Below are positions 34,406-42,443 of a stretch of DNA of 64,000 nucleotides, in pieces. The position numbers and the translations under genes were made by a program. The number at the start of each line of letters is the position of its first letter. Position 1 is the first letter of the stretch. This DNA comes from Amycolatopsis saalfeldensis (GTDB lineage: Bacteria; Actinomycetota; Actinomycetes; Mycobacteriales; Pseudonocardiaceae), in the NCBI RefSeq assembly GCF_900110575.1, contig NZ_FOEF01000014.1, positions 124,001 to 188,000 of the forward strand, in the 5' to 3' direction. The notes below the pieces were generated by a model that worked only from the letters and a program-made list of their open reading frames with translations, searched no databases and was not told the origin of the DNA.

Positions 34406-35509
34406 ATGCGTTTCCCGGGAATCCGTGGCTTTGCCGTGCTCGCCGCGGCGGTGGCGGCCGGCGGGCTGGTTCCGGCGGTGGCGGCCGCTTCTGTTCCGTC
34501 TGTTCCGTCGGCGCAGTGCGCGGTGGCCGACGCGATGGTGAAGGCGGGTGACTACTGGGTCGCCAACGGCACCGACCTGGCCCCCGCCGACTGGCAGAAC
34601 GCGACCTTCCACGTCGGCAACCTCGCGGTGGTCCGCACCACCGGCGTGTCCAACCACCAGACCCTGCCCTGGGGCGAGGCGAACAAGTACCTGCTGCCGA
34701 AGACGCCGGGGCAGCCGTTCGCGGCCGGGGACGAGGCGGCCGGCGAGGCCTACCTCGACCTGTACACCTACTTCCACCCCGAGCCGCCGATCCTCGCCGA
34801 CCTGCGCTCGCGGCTGGCCGACGAGGTCACCAGTGTCCAATCCGGACAGACCGGCTACTGGGACACCGTGGACGCGCTGAACATGGCCATGCCCTCGTTC
34901 GCCCGCATCGGGGTCATGGACCAGAGCGAAGCGACGCTCGACGCGATGCAGAAGCTGTTCCAGCACACCGAAAAGCAGGCCGGCCTGTTCAACGAGCTGA
35001 CCGGCCTCTGGCGCCACGACGCAGGCGCGCGGGACTTCTGGTCGCGCGGCAACGGCTGGGCGCTCGCCGGGCTGACGAAGGTGCTGCAGGCCCTGCCCGC
35101 GAACGACCCGCGCCGGCCGGAGTACCTGCGGGTGTTCAAGAAGATGGCGACGACGCTGAGCCTGGTGCAGCGTCCGGACGGCTTCTGGAACACGAACCTG
35201 CTGAACCCGTTCGACCACGCCGGCCCGGAGAGCAGCGGCACCTCGCTGTTCACCTACGGCATCGCCTGGGGCATCAACGCGGGCGTGCTGGACACTCGCT
35301 GGTTCAAGCCCGTGGTCGACCGCGCGTGGAAAGCCTTGTCCACCAAGGCGGAGCGGTCTGACGGCTTCGTGGGCTACGTCCAGCCGGAGGCATCCGGCCC
35401 GGGCGCGGCGAAGGCCACCGACACCGCGGCGTACGGCGTGGGCGCGTTCCTGCTGGCCGGCCAGCAGGTCGCGGACCTGACGCCGGGCTGCGCACCGCCC
35501 GCCGCCTGA
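34406..35509 (+). CDS. Secreted GH105-like unsaturated rhamnogalacturonyl hydrolase
   Basis: A 367-residue exported (alpha/alpha)6-barrel protein with a signal peptide to about residue 28. Landmarks are Trp-Gly-Glu-Ala-Asn, Trp-Asp-Thr-Val-Asp-Ala-Leu-Asn-Met-Ala-Met-Pro, Trp-Ser-Arg-Gly-Asn-Gly-Trp-Ala and Ser-Ser-Gly-Thr-Ser-Leu-Phe-Thr-Tyr-Gly. They match the GH88/GH105 family that clips unsaturated galacturonyl or glucuronyl residues after lyase cleavage of pectin. GAGGAGG precedes the ATG. It is 100 bases downstream of the GntR gene and on the same strand, likely part of one pectin-use locus. The 12-bp hairpin at 35513 follows its stop. Confidence 0.85.
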   Translation: MRFPGIRGFAVLAAAVAAGGLVPAVAAASVPSVPSAQCAVADAMVKAGDYWVANGTDLAPADWQNATFHVGNLAVVRTTGVSNHQTLPWGEANKYLLPKTPGQPFAAGDEAAGEAYLDLYTYFHPEPPILADLRSRLADEVTSVQSGQTGYWDTVDALNMAMPSFARIGVMDQSEATLDAMQKLFQHTEKQAGLFNELTGLWRHDAGARDFWSRGNGWALAGLTKVLQALPANDPRRPEYLRVFKKMATTLSLVQRPDGFWNTNLLNPFDHAGPESSGTSLFTYGIAWGINAGVLDTRWFKPVVDRAWKALSTKAERSDGFVGYVQPEASGPGAAKATDTAAYGVGAFLLAGQQVADLTPGCAPPAA

Positions 35510-35512
35510 GGA

Positions 35513-35558
35513 CTCGTGAGTGTTTGTGCCGGTTCTGACCGTCATGAACACTCACGAG
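35513..35558 (+). terminator. 12-bp perfect stem-loop after the GH105 gene
   Basis: CTCGTGAGTGTT (35513-35524) and AACACTCACGAG (35547-35558) pair fully around a 22-base loop that itself has partial GCCGG/ACCGT pairing. It begins three bases past the stop codon. It may be both the terminator and one copy of a dispersed palindromic element. Confidence 0.65.
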
Positions 35559-35565
35559 CCCAGGG

Positions 35566-35829
35566 TCAGCTCCGGCCGAGTGCGGGCAGCAGCGTGGCCG
35601 TGACGAACTGCTCGATGCTGGTGGGCGTGGTGGTGCGCGCGGTGCGTGGCTGCCGGGCGCGGGTGTGCCCGGAGTTGATGGCGTGCGCGACCTGCAGTTC
35701 GGGCCGTCCGGACAGGCGGGCGACCACCTGGGCCACGTCGGCCAGGCTCAGGTCCCGCTGGCCCTGGACTTCGCGGATCTCCGGGCCCTCCTGCTCCAGG
35801 TGATACAGCCCGGCCACCGGCCCGATGCC
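35566..35829 (-). pseudogene. C-terminal fragment of an NmrA-like NAD(P)-binding protein
   Basis: The minus strand encodes about 87 residues ending in Phe-Val-Thr-Ala-Thr-Leu-Leu-Pro-Ala-Leu. The central part reads Val-Gln-Gly-Gln-Arg-Asp-Leu-Ser-Leu-Ala-Asp-Val-Ala-Gln-Val-Val, which has the pattern of the C-terminal region of NmrA/SDR-a type proteins. No nucleotide-binding Gly motif or N-terminal half exists upstream, where the sequence loses coding character. It lies next to a broken MmyB-like regulator gene. Such regulators often sit beside oxidoreductases of this kind. Confidence 0.45.
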
Positions 35830-35919
35830 GGACGGCGAACGGCGGGCACCTCTCGGCCCGCCTTCAGCAGGCCTTCGACGTTAGGAACAACCGGGCCGTC
35901 CGGGGTGGGTGCGCGACCA

Positions 35920-36264
35920 CTACCCCGGTTCGAGGGAATGCAGCCGCCGCTCGGACTCCGACACGGTCAGCTGGGTCGGCTCCAGGCGGCCGATCGCATG
36001 GTGGAAGACCTTCCCTGCGCTGCGCTTGCGATGGACGTCCTAACGGGCCCACTCCCGGCGGAAGTCCGCGCTGCGCAAGGAAAGCGAGGTCGGCCAGGTG
36101 CCGGTGGGCGTCGTGGCCGAGGGGAAGGGCGCGGGCCAGCAGCGCGACCTCTTCGCGCCGGAGACCGGGAACCTGGCGGGCGCCCCCGGGGACGAGGCCG
36201 GGACGATCACGGACCGGCGCGCGCGAAGGGACTCCGCGAGCCGGCCGGGTCCGTCGTGGGGCAT
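35920..36264 (-). pseudogene. Broken XRE-type regulator with MmyB-like ligand domain
   Basis: From ATG 36264 the frame gives Leu-Ala-Glu-Ser-Leu-Arg-Ala-Arg-Arg, the HTH start. A second frame then gives Val-Pro-Gly-Leu-Arg-Arg-Glu-Glu-Val-Ala-Leu-Leu-Ala, jumping to Arg-Ala-Leu-Pro-Leu-Gly-His-Asp-Ala-His. The first frame resumes with Leu-Ser-Leu-Arg-Ser-Ala-Asp-Phe-Arg-Arg-Glu-Trp-Ala-Arg. It hits an in-frame TAG at 36042-36040 and continues Asp-Val-His-Arg-Lys and Gly-Lys-Val-Phe-His-His to a stop at 35920. These are ordered MmyB-family blocks with two deletions, frameshifts and a nonsense codon, so it is clearly non-functional. Confidence 0.75.
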
Positions 36265-36286
36265 CCCGCCAGGTTGCCGGCGAAGA

Positions 36287-37291
36287 TCAGGTGAGCCGGA
36301 ACACGCGCTCGGCCGTGCGGTGGCCGAGCGCGGTCCGCTGGTCTTCGGTCAGCGGCGCGTTCCGCAGGAAGGCCACGGCCGCCGCCGGGTCCTCGTACGG
36401 GAAGTCGATCGCGAACATCACGTTGTCCTCGCCGACCGCGCCCACGGCCAGCCCGAGCACGTCCGGATCGTCCATGCCGCTGGTGGTGAGCACGAAGTTG
36501 CGCCGGAAGTACTCGCTCGGCGTGAGCGAAAGGCGTGGCATCGAGGTGGCGGCCCCGGCCGTCCGCGCGGCGAACGCGTGCCGGTTGTCGATCCGCCGCA
36601 GCCAGTACGGGATGCCTTCGCCGAGGTGCCCGAGCACGAAGGTCAGACCCGGGTAACGATCGAGGGTGCCGCTGAGGATGAGCCGCATGGCGTGCAGCCC
36701 GGCCTCGGCCTGGTAGCCCCAGACCGCCCCGGACATCCCGTAATCGCGGTAGGCGGCGAGCATCCGCGGGTGCAGGTAGATCGGCGCCCGGCTCGCCTCG
36801 GCCGCCGCCAGCAGCGGCGCGAACTCCGGCTCGTCCAGGTACCGCCCGCCGGTGTGCGAGTTGATCATGATCCCGTTGAGGCCGAGCGGGCCCATCACCC
36901 GCTCGATCTCGGCCGCCGCGGCCGCCGGGTCCTGCGGCGCCGCCGTGCCCAGCCCGCCGAACCGGCCCGGGTACCGCCGCACGATCGCCGCCAGCTCGTC
37001 GTTGAACGCCCGGGCCAGCGGGACCGCATCCGTCGCCGGGTAGGGCTGGACCCCGGGCGGATTCAGGCTCAGCACGGCCATGTCCTGGCCGGCCGCGTCC
37101 ATCTCCCGCAGCCGGGCGTCGACGTCGACGAGCCGGGCGCGGAGCACCGGGGACTCCTCCACCGTGCGCATCAAGGCCATTTCGGCCTCGTCGCCCGCGA
37201 TCACGTCCAACGCGTGCGCAGTGCGCAGAAACGCCTCGGTGGAAAGGTGTTCCTCAACCGCGATGACCTTCACGCGGCGTCCATGGGGCAT
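36287..37291 (-). CDS. Amidohydrolase 2 family protein (ACMSD/resorcylate decarboxylase-like)
   Basis: A 334-residue metal-dependent TIM-barrel enzyme. The metal site pattern Val-Glu-Glu-His (about 11-14), Tyr-Leu-His-Pro-Arg, Leu-Gly-His-Leu-Gly-Glu and Ala-Ile-Asp-Phe-Pro-Tyr-Glu matches the decarboxylase branch of PF04909. This branch acts on aromatic or muconate-type carboxylates. ATG at 37291 is chosen; GTG at 37273 is an alternative directly before the conserved region, and neither has a strong ribosome site. It lies 53 bases downstream of an SDR gene, in a probable three-gene catabolic operon divergent from LysR. Confidence 0.85.
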   Translation of the reverse strand: MPHGRRVKVIAVEEHLSTEAFLRTAHALDVIAGDEAEMALMRTVEESPVLRARLVDVDARLREMDAAGQDMAVLSLNPPGVQPYPATDAVPLARAFNDELAAIVRRYPGRFGGLGTAAPQDPAAAAAEIERVMGPLGLNGIMINSHTGGRYLDEPEFAPLLAAAEASRAPIYLHPRMLAAYRDYGMSGAVWGYQAEAGLHAMRLILSGTLDRYPGLTFVLGHLGEGIPYWLRRIDNRHAFAARTAGAATSMPRLSLTPSEYFRRNFVLTTSGMDDPDVLGLAVGAVGEDNVMFAIDFPYEDPAAAVAFLRNAPLTEDQRTALGHRTAERVFRLT

Positions 37292-37344
37292 GAGTGGGGG
37301 CGACTCGTGGTTACACTGCGCTGCCGCCTCCCCGCCTGACCCAC

Positions 37345-38088
37345 TCATGCCCGTCGCCCGCCGTCCACGGACATGGCGATCCCGGTGACGTACGCCGCGG
37401 CGTCCGAGCAGAGCCAGACGACGGCCGCGGCGGCCTCCTCGGGCGTGGCCAACCGGCCGAGCGGGGTGATCGCCTCCTGGAACGCGATCATGTCGGTGCC
37501 CGCCGCGACGTCGTCGAAGCCCGGGGTGCGGGTCGGTCCGGGGCAGACGGCGTTGACCCGGATGCCCTCGGCCGCGTAGTCGACCGCGGCGACCTTGGTG
37601 AGCCCGACGACGCCGTGCTTGGCGGCCACGTAGGCGGGAGCGTGCGGGATCGCGTACAGGCCGCCGTTGGACGCGACGTTCACGATCGCGCCGCCGCCTT
37701 TGAGCCACGGCAGCTCGTACTTCATGCACAGGAAGGTCCCGGCCAGGTTGACGCCGAGCACGCGCTCGAACTCGCCCAGGGTCATCTCGTCGAGCTGCCG
37801 GTGGTGTGAGGCCAGGCCGGCGTTGTTGACGGCGAAGTCGAGGCCGCCGTACGCCTCGACGGTGCGCTCGATGGCCGCCTTCACGGAGTCTTCGTCCGCG
37901 ATGTCGACGGTGACGGCCAGCGCCTCCCCGCCCTCTTTCCCGATCAGCTCAACGGTTTCCGCCGCCGAGGGCTCGTCGATGTCGAGCACGGCCACCGCGG
38001 CGCCGCCCCGGGCCAGCTCCAGCGCCGCCGCGCGGCCGATCCCGCTGCCGGCACCGGTGACCAGCCCCCTCTTGCGAACGTCGCTCAT
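37345..38088 (-). CDS. Short-chain dehydrogenase/reductase
   Basis: A 247-residue classical SDR. It has Thr-Gly-Ala-Gly-Ser-Gly-Ile-Gly (about 11-18), Asp-Ile-Asp cofactor-selecting acid (NAD preference), Asn-Asn-Ala-Gly, Tyr-Val-Ala-Ala-Lys with Ser upstream, and Pro-Gly-Pro-Thr-Arg-Thr. The ATG overlaps the stop of the small protein gene (ATGA), so the two are co-translated. Its place between a small barrel-type protein and an amidohydrolase suggests a step in degradation of a cyclic or aromatic compound. Confidence 0.92.
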   Translation of the reverse strand: MSDVRKRGLVTGAGSGIGRAAALELARGGAAVAVLDIDEPSAAETVELIGKEGGEALAVTVDIADEDSVKAAIERTVEAYGGLDFAVNNAGLASHHRQLDEMTLGEFERVLGVNLAGTFLCMKYELPWLKGGGAIVNVASNGGLYAIPHAPAYVAAKHGVVGLTKVAAVDYAAEGIRVNAVCPGPTRTPGFDDVAAGTDMIAFQEAITPLGRLATPEEAAAAVVWLCSDAAAYVTGIAMSVDGGRRA

Positions 38089-38402
38089 GACAGCGATTCG
38101 TGGTTCGCCCAGGCAACCTTGTACGGGTGCCGCGACTGCCAGCGCTCGATCACTTCGTGCAGGCCGGGGTCGGCGAACGCCTTCGCCAGCGTCTCGGTGT
38201 CGGCCACGGCGAACTGCACGATCGCGGTCGCGATCAGCGCCGGGATGGCCTCCTCGCCGGGGATCGGGAGGTGGCGCCGGCTCACGACCGACTGCGCGAG
38301 ACCGGTCGCGAGCGTGGCCCGTTCCACGTCTGCCAGGTATTGATCCAGCTCGCTGTCCGGGAGGGGCTGATCGAAGGAAACGATCATCGTATGGTTGATC
38401 AT
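38085..38402 (-). CDS. Small conserved-type protein, first gene of the SDR/amidohydrolase operon
   Basis: A 105-residue soluble protein (or 100 residues if the second ATG at 38387 is used). The sequence pattern suggests a dimeric alpha/beta-barrel fold as in EthD or Dabb proteins, but I do not recognise the family with certainty. A -10-like GATAAT (38414-38409) would put the transcript start on the ATG at 38402 with no Shine-Dalgarno sequence, consistent with a leaderless mRNA. The palindrome at 38388-38405 overlaps the first codons, which would fit repression by the divergent LysR protein. Confidence 0.6.
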   Translation of the reverse strand: MINHTMIVSFDQPLPDSELDQYLADVERATLATGLAQSVVSRRHLPIPGEEAIPALIATAIVQFAVADTETLAKAFADPGLHEVIERWQSRHPYKVAWANHESLS

Positions 38403-38405
38403 ACG
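38388..38405. promoter_or_regulatory. Palindrome between the LysR gene and the divergent operon
   Basis: CGTATG-GTTGAT-CATACG is a perfect 6-bp inverted repeat with a 6-base centre. It covers the 5' end of the divergent operon and lies 68 bases from the LysR start. LysR proteins usually bind interrupted dyads (T-N11-A) in this position. Confidence 0.5.
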
Positions 38406-38472
38406 GAAATTATCGGCGCGAAAAGACCACATCGTCCAAGATCCATTGGCTATCCGGCGATAACCTGGAGGC

Positions 38473-39354
38473 ATGGTCGAACTGGAGACGCGAGAGCTGG
38501 AGTACTTCATCGCGGTCGCGGACGAGCTGCACTTCGGCCGGGCCGCCGCCCGGCTCTCGATCGCGCAGCCGGCGCTGTCGAAGGCGATCCAGCGGATCGA
38601 GAGCCGGCTCGGCGTCCGGCTGTTCGTCCGCTCCAGCCGGCACGTCTCGCTCACCCCGTCCGGCGAGGCGCTGCAGGAGCACGGGCGGCACGCGCTGAAC
38701 GCGGTGGGCGCCGCGGTCCGCAACGCCCGGCGCGCCGGCGACACCCAGGCCCACCTGCGGCTCGTGCTCAAACCCGGAGGCGACGCGCAGCTGTTGTCCG
38801 GGATCCTCGGCGAGTACGCCCACCAGCCGGACGCGCGCCGGGTGGACATCCTGTTCAGCGGTCCCGCCGACCGCGCCGACTTCCTGCGCGACGGCCGGGC
38901 CGACGTCGGCCTGCTGTACGCGCCGTTCGACGAGCTCGACGGCCTGGACCACGAGACGCTGCACGTCGAAGACCGCGTGGCCATCGTGCCGTCCGGGCAC
39001 CGGCTGGCCGGGCGCTCCTCGGTGCGGATGTCCGATTTGGACGGTGAGATCCTGCCGCGCTGGAAGGGGGTTCCCAGCGACGGTCCCGACGAGAAGATCC
39101 TGCCGCGCCGGAAGGGCAAGCCGGAAGAGGCCGGTCCCGAGATCACCGACGTGGTCCAGCTGCTGCAGCTGATCACGGTGAGCCGGCTGATCGGCGTGCT
39201 GCCCCGCTCGCTGGTCGAACCGGTCCCGCCCGGGCTGTTCGCCGTCCCGATCGCCGACGCCCCGCCCAGCCGTCTGGTGCTGGCCTGGAACAGCCACGAC
39301 CGGCGGCCGCTGGTCGCGTCGTTCGTGGCCGCCGCGCTCGAAGCCCGGGGTTGA
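38473..39354 (+). CDS. LysR family transcriptional regulator
   Basis: A 293-residue regulator. The N-terminal winged helix reads Arg-Glu-Leu-Glu-Tyr-Phe-Ile-Ala-Val-Ala-Asp-Glu-Leu-His-Phe-Gly-Arg-Ala-Ala and Gln-Pro-Ala-Leu-Ser-Lys. A C-terminal effector domain (about 95-290) follows. An unusual short duplication, Ile-Leu-Pro-Arg-Trp-Lys-Gly and Ile-Leu-Pro-Arg-Arg-Lys-Gly, occurs at about 195-220. GGAGG is only one base before the ATG, too close for normal use. The promoter-like GATAAC at 38459 suggests a nearly leaderless message. It converges on dinB with four bases between stops. Confidence 0.92.
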   Translation: MVELETRELEYFIAVADELHFGRAAARLSIAQPALSKAIQRIESRLGVRLFVRSSRHVSLTPSGEALQEHGRHALNAVGAAVRNARRAGDTQAHLRLVLKPGGDAQLLSGILGEYAHQPDARRVDILFSGPADRADFLRDGRADVGLLYAPFDELDGLDHETLHVEDRVAIVPSGHRLAGRSSVRMSDLDGEILPRWKGVPSDGPDEKILPRRKGKPEEAGPEITDVVQLLQLITVSRLIGVLPRSLVEPVPPGLFAVPIADAPPSRLVLAWNSHDRRPLVASFVAAALEARG

Positions 39355-39358
39355 CCGT

Positions 39359-40675
39359 CTACTCCAGACAGTCCCACGGCTCGCCGCGGGTCAGCGCCGG
39401 GTCGGACTGCTCGAACGTCCGCGCCACGCCCGGCCCCGACGCCAGCGTCTCGAACCGCACGGTCACCCGGTTGTGCCCCGCGCCCTGCACCCAGCCCGTG
39501 CCGAACTCCGCGTGCACCACGTCGTCGCCGGGCCGCCAGCCGCTCGAAGACACGGGGGCGGCGCCGCCGGGAGAAGGCTCCGTGGCGACCACTGGTTCCG
39601 ACGCGGCGGGCACGGTGAGGGTGAACAGCGCGTCCTGGTGCGGCACCGAAAGCCCGCTGAACGCCACCCCGGCCAGCCGCACGCCGCCGAACTGGGCGGG
39701 GTCCAGCAGGAGACGCTCCGCAGTGGCGGCGAGCTGTTCGAGGTCGTCGGTGGGCGAGGCCGTGGTCTCCGACCGCGTCACCGTGCTCATGTCCGTGTGC
39801 CGCAGCTTGATCACCACCGTGCGGGCGACACGGCCGGCCTTGACCAGCCGAGCATGCGCGCCCACGGCTATCCGGCGAACCTCGGCGCGCAGCCGGGCCA
39901 GGTCGACCACGTCGACGTCGAACGTCGTCTCCGCGCTGACCTGCTTGGCCTCCCCGCGCTCGGCCACCGGCCGGTCGTCCGTACCGCCAGCGAGCTTGCG
40001 CAGCTCACGCCCGACGGCGCCGCCCAGCGTCGCGACCGCGTCGGACTCCGGCAGATTCGCCAGCTCCCCCAGCGTTTTCACGCCGATGGTGCGCAGGTTC
40101 GCCTCGGCCACCGGGCCGATCCCCCACAGCGCCCGCACCGGCAGCGGCGCCAGGAACTCCCGCTCCGCGCCCGGCGGCACCACCAGCAGGCCGTCCGGCT
40201 TCGCCCGGTCCGAGCCGATCTTCGCGACCTGTTTTCCCATGCCCGCGCCGATCGACGCGGTCAGTCCGGTCTCCGCGCGGATCCGCGCGCGCAGGTCTTC
40301 GGCGAACGCCGTGACCTCGTCGATCGTGGCGTGGGCCAAGGACGGCGGCTCCGCGAACGCCTCGTCGAGCGAGATCCGTTCGAGCACCGGCGCGACCGAG
40401 GACACCACGTCGAAAACCCGTTTGCTCAGCCGTTCGTAGAGCCGGAACCGCGGCGGCAGGATCACCGCGCCCGCGGGCAGCAGCCGCCGGGCCTGCGACA
40501 TCGGCATCGCCGAGCGGACGCCGTACTCACGTGATTCGTAACTCGCCCCGGCCACCACGCCACGCGGGCCGGTGCCGCCGACCACCACGGAGCGGCCGCG
40601 CAGCGTGGGCCGGGTGAGCTGCTCGGCTGAAGCGAAGAAGGCGTCCAGGTCGAGGTGGATCACCCAGCGGGGCAC
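39359..40675 (-). CDS. dinB: DNA polymerase IV (DinB) with C-terminal Tudor-like extension
   Basis: A 438-residue Y-family translesion polymerase. Catalytic acids are in Leu-Asp-Leu-Asp-Ala-Phe-Phe-Ala-Ser (Asp8) and Ser-Leu-Asp-Glu-Ala-Phe (about 102-107). The helix-hairpin-helix segment and little-finger domain follow to about 340. The last 60 residues, Trp-Arg-Pro-Gly-Asp-Asp-Val-Val-His-Ala-Glu-Phe-Gly-Thr-Gly, look like the Tudor-type domain at the C-terminus of UvrD/PcrA, a protein-contact module. No beta-clamp-binding terminal peptide is obvious. GTG at 40675 is three bases after the wHTH stop, so dinB is probably the last gene of the exporter operon. Confidence 0.93.
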   Translation of the reverse strand: MPRWVIHLDLDAFFASAEQLTRPTLRGRSVVVGGTGPRGVVAGASYESREYGVRSAMPMSQARRLLPAGAVILPPRFRLYERLSKRVFDVVSSVAPVLERISLDEAFAEPPSLAHATIDEVTAFAEDLRARIRAETGLTASIGAGMGKQVAKIGSDRAKPDGLLVVPPGAEREFLAPLPVRALWGIGPVAEANLRTIGVKTLGELANLPESDAVATLGGAVGRELRKLAGGTDDRPVAERGEAKQVSAETTFDVDVVDLARLRAEVRRIAVGAHARLVKAGRVARTVVIKLRHTDMSTVTRSETTASPTDDLEQLAATAERLLLDPAQFGGVRLAGVAFSGLSVPHQDALFTLTVPAASEPVVATEPSPGGAAPVSSSGWRPGDDVVHAEFGTGWVQGAGHNRVTVRFETLASGPGVARTFEQSDPALTRGEPWDCLE

Positions 40676-40678
40676 TCG

Positions 40679-40996
40679 TCAGCTCCCGCCGGTGGCGTCC
40701 AGCAGCCGGTGCAGCGCCTGGGTGTAGGCCTCGAACGCGGCGCGGCCCTTGGCCGTCAGCCGGACCAGGGTGACCGGGGTGCGGTGCTCGTGGGCCTTGG
40801 TGATCTGCACGTACTCGGCGTCTTCGAGCTTGCGCAGGTGGGTGGAGAGGTTGCCGGCCGTCATCTCCAGCAGCTGCTGCAGCCGCGGGAAGGTGATCTG
40901 GTCGGCCGAGCGCAGGCCGGCCAGCGCGACCGTGACCCGCAGCCGCGCCTGGGCGTGGATGACCGGGTCGAGCTCGGGCAGTCCGGACTCCGTCAC
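40679..40996 (-). CDS. Winged-helix transcriptional regulator (MarR/ArsR-like, PF13601 type)
   Basis: A 105-residue DNA-binding protein. Phe-Pro-Arg-Leu-Gln-Gln-Leu-Leu-Glu-Met-Thr-Ala-Gly-Asn-Leu-Ser-Thr-His-Leu is the recognition helix region. Val-Arg-Leu-Thr-Ala-Lys-Gly-Arg-Ala-Ala-Phe is the wing and last helix. GTG start overlaps the stop of the membrane-protein gene by four bases. It is encoded in the same unit as an ABC exporter and is the likely ligand-responsive repressor acting on the palindromes at 43360-43399. Confidence 0.88.
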   Translation of the reverse strand: MTESGLPELDPVIHAQARLRVTVALAGLRSADQITFPRLQQLLEMTAGNLSTHLRKLEDAEYVQITKAHEHRTPVTLVRLTAKGRAAFEAYTQALHRLLDATGGS

Positions 40997-41649
40997 CTTC
41001 GCCTCGTCCCGAGCGGCCGGCCACGGCGCTCACGCACGTAGTAGACGAGCGCGGCGACCAGGAACCCGCCGCCGCCGGCCAGGCACAGCACCAGGAAGTT
41101 GCCCGGGACGCCGACCAGCACGCTGGCCCCGCTGCAGACGATGATCCACACGCCGAAGCCGTACTGCAGCTTGTCCTGCCAGAGCATCCCGCCCGCGAGG
41201 TAGAGCGCGCCGGTGACCAGCAGCGAGGTGCCCGACCACAGCAGGGAGATCGTGGACGGGTCCAGTTTGCCCAGCGCCATCACGCGGAGGTTGATCAGCG
41301 TCAGCGCGCCGAACGAAAGCATCCAGCTCCAGCCGTACATCGCGCCGACGAGTTGGGACGGGCCGCGGATCCCGCGGTTGACCCGGGTGCCGTAGAAGAT
41401 GGAGTAGACGATCGAGGCGACGAACAGCACCGCCACCACCACCGAGGCGGCCCAGCCCGGCATGAGCGGCTTCGCGTGGCTGGCATCGGACAGGTACACG
41501 AGTCCCCAGCCGACCAGCCACGCGAAGGCCCATACCCCGAGCAGCCGCGCCGGGCTCGCCCCCAGCTCCCGGCGCATCCGCTCGTTCTGCCGGGCGATCA
41601 GGCTCAGCGACTCCTCCGCCGACAGCGGCGGTGTCTCGTCGTCTTCCAC
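40993..41649 (-). CDS. Six-helix membrane protein of unknown function in the exporter operon
   Basis: A 218-residue protein. A soluble N-terminus (Ser-Ala-Glu-Glu-Ser-Leu-Ser-Leu-Ile-Ala-Arg-Gln-Asn) precedes about six hydrophobic helices and an Arg-rich C-terminal tail. Membrane proteins of this kind commonly pair with the small wHTH regulator that follows, as a sensor or accessory part. GTG at 41649 has GGGAGGG upstream. The longer open frame into the permease region is not supported. Confidence 0.8.
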   Translation of the reverse strand: MEDDETPPLSAEESLSLIARQNERMRRELGASPARLLGVWAFAWLVGWGLVYLSDASHAKPLMPGWAASVVVAVLFVASIVYSIFYGTRVNRGIRGPSQLVGAMYGWSWMLSFGALTLINLRVMALGKLDPSTISLLWSGTSLLVTGALYLAGGMLWQDKLQYGFGVWIIVCSGASVLVGVPGNFLVLCLAGGGGFLVAALVYYVRERRGRPLGTRRR

Positions 41650-41708
41650 CTTGGTTCGCCCTCCCACCGTGCTGACCCCACATACAGCACGGAAGCTACC
41701 CTGCCACG

Positions 41709-42443
41709 TCAGCCGACCTTGGCCGTGTCCAGCCGGAACCGCCGCACCACCACGAGCGCGGGCACCACCAGCCACGCGGCGAGCACGGCGGCGGCCAGGC
41801 CGAGCCCGGTCTCGTGGGTCACCGCCACGGTGCCGACCCGGCCCAGCCAGAACGTCGGGAAGAAGTGCGCGACCGTCGACATCCACTCCGGCATGATCGA
41901 CAGCGGCATCCACAGCCCGCCGAAGACGCCGAGCGGCAGCATCAGCGCCCCGGTCATCGCGCCGACCGTGTCGCCCTTGCCGAACAGGCCGAGCAGCAGC
42001 CCCAGCACCGCGAACGGCAGCGCGCCGAGCCACAGCCCGAGCCCGCTGAGCACCCACTGCGCGGCCGTCAGGTCGACCCCGCGCAGCGCGCCGGCCACGA
42101 AGATCACCAGCAGCACGGGCAGGGCCATCGCCATCGCGGAGGCGATCTTCACGAACAGGTAGCCCGGCCCGCGCATCGGCGTCAGGCGCAGCTGCCGCTG
42201 CCAGCCGTCGGTGCGCTCGGTGGCCACGCGGGTGCCGGTGAACAGGGCGCCGCCCATCGCGCCGTACGCGCCCATGTTGATCATCGTGGTGACGCTCGCC
42301 TTGATCCCGTCCGGCCCGGCCAGGTCCCCGAACAGGCCGCCGAACAACAGGAACATGCCCAGCGGCACGGCGATGGTGAAGAGCGCGAACTGCGGGCTCC
42401 GGACGATCCGCAGGATCTCCAGTCGCAAGTAGACGAAGTTCAT
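41709..42443 (-). CDS. ABC-2 type exporter permease
   Basis: A 244-residue membrane protein with about six helices. It begins Met-Asn-Phe-Val-Tyr-Leu-Arg-Leu-Glu-Ile-Leu-Arg and contains Pro-Leu-Ser-Ile-Met-Pro-Glu-Trp-Met and Phe-Pro-Thr-Phe-Trp-Leu, typical of ABC-2 drug exporters. The ATG overlaps the ATPase stop (ATGA). It works with the preceding ATPase to move an unknown hydrophobic compound or antibiotic outward. Confidence 0.9.
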   Translation of the reverse strand: MNFVYLRLEILRIVRSPQFALFTIAVPLGMFLLFGGLFGDLAGPDGIKASVTTMINMGAYGAMGGALFTGTRVATERTDGWQRQLRLTPMRGPGYLFVKIASAMAMALPVLLVIFVAGALRGVDLTAAQWVLSGLGLWLGALPFAVLGLLLGLFGKGDTVGAMTGALMLPLGVFGGLWMPLSIMPEWMSTVAHFFPTFWLGRVGTVAVTHETGLGLAAAVLAAWLVVPALVVVRRFRLDTAKVG

